Source: Mya arenaria
Lineage: Eukaryota; Mollusca; Bivalvia; Myida; Myidae
Length of the DNA: 64,000 nt
Assembly: GCF_026914265.1 (NCBI RefSeq)
Contig: NC_069136.1
Coordinates: 31,029,201 to 31,093,200, forward strand
Reading direction: 5' to 3'
In this document: piece after piece, positions 24,301 to 36,300 of the stretch
How the letters are laid out: the number at the start of each line of letters is the position of its first letter
Numbering within the stretch: position 1 is the first letter of the stretch
Translations under genes and position numbers: made by a program
Notes under the pieces: generated by a model
The model's input: the letters and a program-made list of their open reading frames with translations, nothing else
What the model was told of the DNA's origin: nothing
Database searches by the model: none

Positions 24301-27300
24301 TTTCATACATATATTTTGTTATTTAGCGTTGTACCCAAAGATCCATTGCAAGACAACTGCCGGGGTTGGTGGGGTTGGGTATGGGTATGGGTAGACTTAA
24401 ACTGCTTTAAAAACGTATTTTCGTTGGTAAGATAAATTAGACTGATAATATTGCATTCATTGTATTTGCCGTATTGCGGGACGTTCGTGTTACATCAAGA
24501 GTTCTTACATTTATTTACCGAGTAATAATTTGTTTTCCGAGTTCATATAGATGAATTGCTGGAAAACTATACAAGTAATTTTGCATAACAAATACACGGT
24601 ACGTTCAAATTTCCTTTTGTTATAATTATTAACATGTGTTACAGCTCATGTCTTAATTAAACTTTTATTAACGCATGTATATTCTATTTCTGCTTCACAC
24701 AAAAACTGCATAAAACTTCGTTTCCCAACATAAAAGGTGTTTAGACATGAAACAATCGGCCGTATAATACCCATGTAAGTGCAGTAGCGGTCGAAAAGAT
24801 AAATAATGCAAATATTCAATAACAAATAGCTGAAACAGGTACAAGAATGGTAAACTTGGGCCGAAAACACAGTTTCAAGTCACGCAATTTTCTATTTTCA
24901 CTTTGTAAACAATCAATCGTTCAGCTTATACATTCAATAACTTTTTTGTAAAGGCCTCTAGAAACATAGGTTAAAAAACCGAGAGACGCTTACGCGTGTG
25001 GTCTCCGGGTAGGCGTATTTATATTGCGAGAAAGGTGATATAACTTACTTACCCGGTGAAAATACATCCTTGAAACAACGGAATTCCTTTCCACGCCGCC
25101 ATTTTATTCGGCTTCACACAATTTCCCTCACTTAAAATTCGGCGAACACATTTCACGTTGGACCCCCTGCTCAGTCAATGTTTCAGCTGTGTATTCAAAC
25201 TGCAAAAATGCACACAACGACAAAAGAAAGTATCCAGTTTTATTTTTTCGATAATTTTTTATTTTCTAAATATTTTCCTACGAGAGGCAAACTCCGCAAA
25301 CGATCTTAGCGATAAAACACCATTTACAGATCCTATAAAAAGAGCCAAACTAGGACAACATTATAACGATAGTAATTCAAGCCTATTGCAGAAAAAGCAA
25401 GATGTATCGGTTGTATTTGTTGTGTAGCCAGTAAAACCATTTTTGCAATTGTCAAAATTTTAGTATTGTACTTTTTTACAATTTAGCATTGCATTTGTCA
25501 AAAAGAAACAACTTATCAACGTTAACGCTTGGCTCGAATTACTCGTTGGCTCGAACTGGATGTAAAGGACCAAATTCTTAATACTGAAGGTAAAAATTCT
25601 CGCTTGGCTCGATATTTTCGAGACTTGGGGTATTTTCGCTGGTCCCTGGGAGTTCAAGCCAAGAGGATTGGCTGTTATGCATGCTATGATGATTGTTTTG
25701 ATGATCATAATCTGTATATGCTTGTATCTAAATCAATGTTCTGTTCTGTTCTGTTCTGATAGCTAAATTACTTATTCAGCGCTATTTTAAGACCATAGAA
25801 TTCCCACTACATGGCAAATATCGGGACAAATCGAAACTGTATACCTTCTTTTCAGTGTATGTCTTGTAACTTCTACAGAAAAAAAGATTGATAATATACT
25901 GCATACTTTATTTATTTCATTAGACGTTATCTGAGAAGAAAAGCAACTGTTTCAACGTGATGTCAAACATAACAGCGCTTGAAGAGCAAATTCAGGTACA
26001 GTCAATATGAAATCCGTGTAATTTACGGGTTTTGTTGTAGCTTATGATAGTTTTGGTAGATCAGTTTGTAATGAATATTAGTGAAAATCTGATGTAAATT
26101 ATGTTAGCTTGTTCGCGGTTAAAGCCATGGCATTTAGTAGTAAATCATATGAAATATTTCTTACAGTAATTAGTAATAAAATAATTATGCAATATAGCGA
26201 TGTATTTTTAACCATATATTCTTATAAAAAGGCAGTCATCCAAATGCGAAATTAGTGTTACAATTAAGCGATGCAAGGATTTAATAAAATAATACGCAGG
26301 TGTTTTCTATTAAATCTGCACATTTGAGTCAATATATTAAAGCAGACAAATACCCCGGGATTTTGTTTTAAAGACAACTTAAAAATTATTGTCCGAGTGC
26401 CAATCGACGAATGACTCCAAATAAAACTCTTGCCGATTCCACAGAGTCTCGGGAGCGAGGTGGACGCCCGGGCCGTCCATCTGGTCAACATGGCGGCCAA
26501 CAACCGGTCACAGACGAGCGCACACCTCAACAACGAGAGTATGGCCGAAAATACACAGGTCCGATATCTCCACTGATTGAGACCATTTTTTTCCAATATC
26601 TGTCAAACAAACGTACAGCTTTCGTGCTGCTGCCAGCAAAATCGAACCAGATCATAAAAAGAATGTTTAAATAATTGTTTTATTCTGGTACCTTGTTTAC
26701 TAATTTTAAATATTATAATATATATATAATTATATAATATTATATTGGCTGATATTCACTAGTCTATTGAAATTATGAAATTGACCGATTGTTAACATTC
26801 TGTTATTTCCTTCTCAGCGGTGCCTAACTGGAGTGCGTAAGGCGTGGCGCTGGTTGGACGAGATGATGCAGTGCACACACGTTCACCTAGCTAACGCCGC
26901 GGCGTACCACGAGGTAAGTTGGACGATATCATGCAGTGCACCCAAGTTCAACTAGCTAACGCCGCGGCGTAACACGAGGTTAGTTGGACGATATCATGCG
27001 GCAGTGCACTTACGTTCACATAGCTAACGCCGCGGCGTACCACGAGGTAAGTTGGACGATATCATGCAGTGCACCCACGTTCAAAAAACTTATTCGGGAA
27101 CTTGTCTTTGGGATTTGCTTGCAATATATTGATTTATCTGTTCCGTACAATGACGTTGTTTTGACTGTTTTTCTGTACCTGACATTATTGTATAAACAAG
27201 CATATACTTGTAGTTTCTTTATGCGCCTCTTTCCGTGGTCGCGCTGCGTCTATGCAATGGTTGTGTATTTGTTTCCTTCCGTGTTACAGTTTTTCCACGA

Positions 27301-30300
27301 GGTGGAGGAGGTAGACCACTGGTTGGCGACTACCATGTCACAGATGCACCTTACCTTCGCCCGGGCTCGCATGGCCGGACACGCCGGGGACCTCAATGCC
27401 ATCAGGGTAGAAATCAAGGTCAGTGGAAAATCTTTGGGTCCTGTCATATACTCGATAAGGGAACAACAACTTCTTAACAGCGACCTAATTTTTCATCGAC
27501 CCTACATGATCACAAGGTTGTGTTCGTTTCACTGCCTAGGGCCAGTTCTGGAAGTAATCGGAACGGCGGTAACAGAACGTACTTGTTTGGAGTACAAGAA
27601 AGTGCTTGCTTATTTCATTGTATTGTTGCCCCCAATGGTTGGTGTTGACTGTTTACTCAAAACACAGATATAGTCATGTATACTTACTAATAACGTAACT
27701 TAGCTTATTTGTGCATGATAGCTTCTTCACCCACACCAAATTCCTCCGCGTTACACCAGAAACAAGTGTTGGAAACTGGATTGTTTAACTCGACAGTTGT
27801 TCCATGTGTGCAAAGCCTTCCTCACAGTTAATCAAAACGGAGCGCAATGATAAAATGTAATATTTTATTAGAAAAAAGTAAACATGAGGACATGTTTAAC
27901 TGATGTATGTGGCTTCCACGACAGGCTTGAAACCGAACACCAGCGTCCGTACAGTATGTTTGGAACTCGTAAAGATCTGTGAAATGAACACATATGGCTT
28001 TAAAAGTATGTTAACCAAACCAAACTTATCTTATCAATTTTCTCTATCTTCAAATACCGATATTATTTCAGGACACGATGTTGGCGTACCTGCGCTGGCA
28101 GAGCAAGGTTGACGGGCTTTTCACGCGCGCACGTGACATTGTGCCCGTGCATAGACGTACGACCCCGGTCATCGACCAGTGTCAGGTCACCGCCCTAGCA
28201 TCGTACAACGGACCACAGGTACTAGAAGCATGTACATGGCGTTCGCTCAGCGGCACTTTTGTTACCGGTTATATTGATGTTGTAATCTCCATAATGAGAC
28301 ACCACATTCATTCCACTCTAAACATCGATTTATTCATTCTACATAACGAATAATTGAATTCACTTTTAACGAGTCAAATTATCTATTCATATCATGTTCT
28401 GTGATCTATAAATCTAATGTATAGTAACTTGTCGTTTTTATACGCGCTTTGATTTAAAACAACAAGCGACACGTATCACTACGTTCCCTTCTGCTTTCAG
28501 ATCCAGTTCCAGGAAGGGGAGACTCTAACGCTCCTCGACAACTCCGACCGGAAGGAGTGGCGCGTGCGAAACTCACGGGATCAGGTGGGTGTGGTCCCCG
28601 CCGTAATAATCCTCATCAGCGGACCCTCGGGCGAGGCGGTAGACGCCGCCGTAAGGTAAGTTGTTAAAAGCCGCTCGGCAACTCTTATGTTTAATATTCA
28701 GCCAGCCAAATTCAATTTTAAGCGTGCCCGGCTCCCTTGGGATGAATATGGTCCTTTACTGACCTTCGGCCATACAACTTCAATATTTGGTCACCGACAT
28801 CATAAATGACCTTCGGCTACACCATTACTGCTCTTCGGCTACACCATACTGACCTTGGACTTGAGCATTACTAACCTTCGGCTACACCATACTGACCTTC
28901 GGCCTGAGCATTACTGACCTTCGGCTACACAATTACTGACCTTCGGCCTGAGCATTACTGACCTTCGGCTACACCATACTGACCTTCAGCCAGAGAATTA
29001 CTGACCTTCGGCTACACCATACTGACCTTCGGCCTGAGCATTACTGACCTTCATCTACACCATACTGACCTTCAACCACACCATACTGACCATCGGCCCG
29101 AGCATAACTGACCTTCGGCAACACCATTACTGACCTTCGGCCACGCCATTACTGACCTTCAGCTTGACCATTACTGACCTTCAGCTACACCATTACTGAC
29201 ATTTGGCTTCACTATTACTGACCTTCGTTCATACCTTAACTGACTTTTGCCCACACCATTACTGACCTTCGGTCATACCTTAACTGACTTTCGCGCATAC
29301 CATTACTGGGCTTCGGTCACACCATTACTGGCCTTCGGTCACACCGTTACTTACCTTCGATCAAACCTAAACTGACTTTCGCGCACACCATTACTGGCCT
29401 TCGGTCACACCATTACTGGCCTTTGGTCACACCATTACTGACCTTCGGTCATATCTTAACTGATTTCGTGCACACCATTACTGGCCTTCGGTCACTCAAA
29501 CACCATTTCTGACCTTCGGTCATATCTTAACTGATTTCGCGCACACTATTACTGGCCTTTGGTCATACCATTACCTTCCTTCGGTCATACTTTAACTGAC
29601 TTTCGCGCACACCATTACTGGCCTTCGGTCACTCAAACACCATTTCTGACCTTCGGTCATACCATTACTGGCCTTCGGTCACACCATTACTGGCCTTCGG
29701 TCACACCATTTCTGACCTTCGGTCACACCATTACAGGCCTTCGGTCACACCTTTACTGGCTTCGGTCACACCATTACAGGCCTTCGGCTACACCATTACA
29801 GGCCTTCGGTCACACCTTTACTGGCCTTCGGTCACACCATTACTGACATTCAGTCATACCTTAACTGACTTTCGCGCACACCATTACTTGCCTTCGGTCA
29901 CACCATTAAAGGCCTTCGGCTACACCATAACTGACCTTCGGCTAGACCATAACTGACCTTTGGCCACACCATAACTGACCTTCGGCCACACCATAACTGA
30001 CCTTCGGCCACACCATTACTGACAATTCGGTTACACCATAACTGACATTCGGCCGTACCATTACTGACCTTCGGCCGTACCATTACTGATCTTCAGATAT
30101 ACAATTACTGACCTTCGGTCGCACCATTACAGGCCTTCGGTCGCACCATTACTGACCTTCGGCAATACAATTACTGACCTTCGGTCACACCATTACTGAC
30201 ATTCAGTCATACCTTAACTGACTTTCGCGCACACCATTACTTGCCTTCGGTCACACCATTAACGGCCTTCTGTCACACCTTTACTGGCCTTCGGATATAC

Positions 30301-33300
30301 CTTAACTGACCTTCGGTCATACCTTAACTGACCTTCGGCTACACCATAACTGACGTTCGGCCACACCATAACTGACCTTCGGCCACACCATAACTGACCT
30401 TCGCTACACCATAACTGACCTTCGGGTGCACCATTACTGACCTTCGGCCGTACCATTACTGATCTTCGGCAATACAATTGCTGACCTTCGGCCATACCAG
30501 TACAAGCCTTCGGTCGCACCATTACTGACCTTCGGCAATACATTTACTGACCTTCGGCCATACCATAACTGACCTTCGGCCGTACCATTACTGACCTTCG
30601 GCCGTACCATTACTGATCTTCGGATATACAATTACTGACCTTCGGTCGCACCATTACAGGCCTTCGGTCGCACCATTACTGACCTTCGGCAATACTATTA
30701 CTGACCTTCGGTCATACCATAACTGACCTTCGGGTTACACCATAACTGACCTTCGGCCGTACCATGACTGACCTTCGGCCGTACCATTACTGATCTTCGG
30801 ATATACAATTAATGACCTTCGGTCGCACCATTACAAGCCTTCGGTCGCACCATTACTGAACTTCGGCAATACAATTACTGGCCTTCGGTCACACCATTAC
30901 TGACATTCAGTCATACCTTAACTGACTTTCGCGCACACCATTACTTGCCTTCGGTCACACCATTAATGGCCTTCGGTCACACCTTTACTGGCCTTCGGAT
31001 ATACCTTAACTGACCTTCGGTCATACCTTAACTGACCTTCGGCTACACCATAACTGACCTTCGGCCACACCATAACTGACCTTCGGCCACACCATAACTG
31101 ACCTTCGCTACACCATAACTGACCTTCGGCTGCACCATAACTGACCTTCGGCCATACCATAATTGACCTTCGGTTGCACCATAACTGACCTTCGGCCGTA
31201 CCATGACTGACCTTCGGCCGTACCATTACTGATCTTCGGCAATACAATTACTGACCTTCGGCCATACCAGTACAGGCCTTCGGTCGCACCATTACTGACC
31301 TTCGGCAATACAATTACTGACCTTCGGCCATACCATTACTGACCTTCGGCCACACCATGACTGACCTTGACCACTTCAATTTGATGTTTCGTTCTACGGA
31401 TTTACTTCACCAATCAGTGCGAAAATAAAAAATAAGTTTTAGGCGACTGCTCACAGTATTCTTTTAATTACACGGAGAAAGGTGGATAATATTGTAATTG
31501 TTCAGGATTATCATTTTAAATATTCATTATAATGGAAATAAATGTTTTCTCCTTTATCCACTTATTTATAACAAGTATTTTACCTCAACTCTAAACTCAT
31601 GTTTGACTTTTACCCTCTGTCTCCAGGTTACGCCTCCAACTTCTTGGGCTGTGGACTTCGAGCGTTAAACGTCTGGGGTACCAGATGATCGCATTCATGC
31701 AGCTCGTGTTTAAGGACTGGAATGAGGAGGAGGTATGGTTTCTATGGTTTCTCAGATGACTTTAAAGCTGGAACAAAACTATTGGTGTGGAGTTTGGTTG
31801 CAATTTCACTGAACTTGTAGGTAATGTCCAGACACAGTCACGATTAAGCCTTCAATCATTATGCCAACTTCTAACCTATAAAAACTGTGAAAGATATCAA
31901 TACATTTCATGCCTTTCTTTTAAAATACTTGTATTAGCTAGAAGTATAAATGTCAACCTATCAGGGAGTATCGTTCCTACGAGGCACATTTCATATAGAA
32001 CATGTAATTGTCTTAAATTATTTCCGAAAAGCACATTTGCTCCACATTATAGATAAAAGCGATCCAGAGGATGCCGGAAGCGGACCGGAGGCAGCTGTCA
32101 GAGACACTGTCTGTCGTGGACGAGGAGCTTGGCCGCACATGGCGCGGCTACCCGGGGTTCGAGGACCTGCAGGAGCGGATGTCGCGGCTTCAAACCATTC
32201 TGGAGGAGGCGAATTCCAACCCACCCCCGCCCTCAACCGGAAGTAATGGGGAGGTAGTCGTGCAAGCCAAGATGTTGGATGATCTGTTAAGCCAGTACAA
32301 GGTAAAGATGGCTATTAAGGAACGTAGAAAGCTGATGTGCTTTAGTTTGAGATATTTATTAAGATCATTATAAGACGGTTTAAAAGAAATGCTATGACTG
32401 GTGTCTATTATCTGTTTTCCGGCGCTCCTTTGTACATTCATTCAAATGATAATGTTCTGTATTGTATTGACTGAATATCCCATAAAATCTGTACCACTAG
32501 TATCTTTTCTGGGAATTAATGAACTCGATGTAATCTCGCCCACCCCATTTAAGCAGATTCAATTATTGAGCCTCGCTGGAAATCCTTTGCATGTCCGAAC
32601 TATTAAAATACGTGTTCCCTACGTTTTGGATAAATGCGGTTGGAGAAAAAGCATTTATCAGTAACCCTCATTTCCGCAAAACAAACATCGTACACTTGGG
32701 TTGGGATGAACCTTGCACTCTCGCCCATATGAGATACGTATAATCATGTTGCTTTGCAGGAGTTCTGGACGTACTGGGACACATACAGGTCTGTGACGGA
32801 GATGCTCCGGCAGCCCCGCTACATCCTCGTATGTGACCGCTGGGACCAGCTGAGATATACCACCACCGCGCACTACATCAGGTATACCCATGATGCAACA
32901 GTCTGCAGATTGACATATGTCAGTAGGGATCAGTTAATTTTAGCGTTGAAATAAGAATTAGGGTTCAACGATCAGGGCATGGCTATGGCCCCAGCAAGTA
33001 ATACGTTATCCACAAAGGACTCTGTTTTTGAACGGCGTCTTTGCTCAGCAGTTTAAACACAAATGACACCATTATTCAGAGTAACATTTAGAATATGACG
33101 CCGCATGCCAAATCGTTTTAGCATGGCAATTATGAAGCTTAAGTAAAACATAGTAATGCTCATTAGTCATTATATTTATTAGTTCGTCTGATTTTCGAAG
33201 ACAAATGGTTGACGCATTGTCATTGCCTTGTAGAGGTATTGTCAAAGTATTTTTGGCGTTGTCGCCGGTGGGGTCGTCGGCATGCATGGCCATTTCTCAA

Positions 33301-36300
33301 AAACTGTTAAAAGAAATTTAAATGGAACTCTGTAGACGTCTTGCCAGAGACATGACGCTCAGATAGAACAATACCCATGACTCTGACTTGGTGTCCAGTT
33401 ATGGCCCATTTTACTACTGTAACATACCAACAGACGAGCGCTGGCGTTCGCTCCACGGCGCGATTGTTTGAGCTTGTGTCGTTCTTTAAGGAACAAATAC
33501 GCGGAATGCATCTTTAGCGAAGAGTCATTGTAGAACTTCTGGATTTGATTGTATACCCCTAAACATTCCGTATGTCGGACATAATATATATCTCTGTATA
33601 TCTATATGTGTTTTCGGTGTATTGTAGTGCAGAAAACAGGAAGTACGACATTTTAGCCTTGCATGTCTTTAAGATTCAGAGTCAAACGCTCCCCTTTTCA
33701 GTTAATAAGGTTTGATATGCACGCTAAAGTGAATATTACATTGTTGGTGTAATTAAATGCAAACCTATTGTTTCGAACACACAGAATGTTTAGGTTTACT
33801 TTTAGACTCGATAGAAGTTGAGGCACTCGTCTATTTTTTATAACATTTTTACTGTACCGGCTCGCTTCGTTTTAATACTTTTTGCATTTGTCGACTCCAA
33901 ACTAAAATTCATACGGGAAGTATACTGGGGTTGTGACTGAAATCAATAACAATAGGGACTTGGTAACCCTCAGTTGGTGACTGCTTTCTTTGGAGTATCA
34001 AGGTTGGAATGATCGTTCCCCATTAAGGGGAACACCCATTGTTCATGATCATGTAGTCAGACCCACAACCGTCTTCCAACGGTGCTTTTCCGCAGGTTCT
34101 GGGACACAAACCTCGAGTTACCAAATGGGGACGGGAAGACTTACAAGGCGGAGGCGGCCCTCATCCTACAGGAGACGCCACGTGGCGGACGGCTCCAACC
34201 GGAAGTGGCGGTGGAGGAGACGATGACGTCAGAAGCGGCGGACAGAACAGACAGCACCGTCAGTGACGCAATGGCCAAACTGACCATCGGAGACGTTAGA
34301 CTTTGTTTTCGTATTTTTTTTTAATAATAACTGTTAATATGCATGCTATATTTAAAGTATATACATGGCTGTATCTTTTCCATTAATCACAGAAGGTGAA
34401 TTTTACAGTGACGGGGAATAATAGCAAATGTAATATTTCTGACCCGCAAAAGTATCGAAATAAACTTTTTGTTTATATGTTCTGTAAGTCGACACTTCGT
34501 TAAAACAATGTGCGTATGTTATTTCGCTACACGTATATTCAGGAGGACGAGGATCAGTGGACGAGCAGCACGGAAGTGACGGAAGTGAGGCGGCGGCAGC
34601 AGCTCACCACGGACGAAGTGGTTCAGTCCACAGAGGAAGTGCGTCATACATACATCATCAAGAGTGTGTACGATCCCCGGACCCAAGAGAACATCTCCCT
34701 CACGGAGGCGGTCGTTGCGGGCATCATTGACCAGGTTGCAGGTAACACATAATCTACTACCACATACTCCTCTCTGGTCGTGTACGCAATCTTATACGCA
34801 GTGATCTCCCCTAACAAGTACGGGAGAAGCGAAATCGTGTCTGCAGTGCTCCATTCGGCTTTTCTAGTTCTTACTAGGTAGCTTCTTTGATATCTGGTGT
34901 TCGTAGTATATATTCTAGGACGCCATTAAAACGGTACGGGATGAGACTTCCTCCTTATATAGGACATATAGGAAATATTATGATATTCCAGTCGACACTA
35001 AGGAGAATATCATCTTCCCGGGTATTCTTTGTGACATTTTACTACAAAACAAAACTCACGACAACGTAAAATACAAATGCAAGTATAATACATGTTCACT
35101 TGGTAGTAAAATCGGTGAAACGCCATGTTTGTGTTGTTTCAGGTCGCTACGTGGACATCGTGACAGGGACGAGCGTGTCCTACCAGGAGGCGATGGCTAA
35201 CGGTGACATCACGGTGGAGTTCAAGTCTCAGCGGAAGGTCCGAGAGGAGCGTTCGTCGTACGGCATCATCACGGTACGAACCTCCCGGGAAAGCCGCCCG
35301 TACACAGTCACCGCCGTCACCGACCCAGCCACAGACAAACAGCTCTCACCGGACGCCGCGTATGAGAAAGGTGCGTACTGTAAACATCTTGAGTGAAGTT
35401 AGCTTCAAATTAGAGGGAAGAACGTGCGGAAGATTAAGTATCATCACTGGATCTGTAGTACGAAGTACCAAGAAATTATGACGGAATCTTTCGAGAAATC
35501 ATGAGTCATTTAACTTTAAAATAACTCTTATTGTTTAAGAAGTATGCATGGCAAAATTTGTCGACGCTGATTAAAGTATTTACGAGTAGGGATCTCAAAA
35601 TGTCATTATAATACACCTTTGCATAGTTTTCATTTATTTTATTATATGGGAAACAGTAAAAATACTTTAAACTGTGGATACATTTTGCATACAGCATTAT
35701 GGTTTTGAAAGGGTCAGAAATAATGTCCAGTCGCCGTTTTGTCCGTCCTTTCATCCGTCCAGTACACTTTTGCCTGGAGCAAAACTCAAAGCAATACTGC
35801 ATGTGTTTTCTCTAAAAATTGCAACATAGACAGAGGGCAATATGCACAAATGCTGTGCTGAAGAACCACACACTTCAGTCATTGCTGAATTATCTCACCC
35901 TTCCACTTTTACAGTATGCATTAATAAGCTTATAACAATACTAAAGGGTTTAAATGAAACTTGGTATATAGATATATATTAGAGGAATTGCAGGGCGCAA
36001 GAGCTTAAACCTACTACTTTTCATGTAACTCAATTTATCATATTTTTTTTTAATTTGTGTCCGGAACGGTGTATATTAATGATGCAATCCTTGGCCGACC
36101 TTTCAGGGTCGCATCGTTCTACAAAATTCCGTCAAGTTGAAATATTTGGCCAAAAGTCATTCAAATAGAAGCAAATCCAAAATATTTCACACGTGTAGAA
36201 GCAGAAAATAGTTTCTGTCACGTAACTTACTTGCTTGTTTACATCTGTTGTGTCCCGTGGTGACCAATGTGAGGATCCCTTTGAAGTCACGTGATTCCTC

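Noticed and set aside
23270..24870. Twin 63- and 74-codon frames starting identically
   Set aside because: They are the two arms of the foldback element, not a gene pair.
26264..26596. 110-codon - strand frame
   Set aside because: Antisense shadow over plakin exon P5, which has matching phase and splice sites on the + strand.
29559..31308. Multiple short frames in both orientations
   Set aside because: Translations of the 22-bp array.
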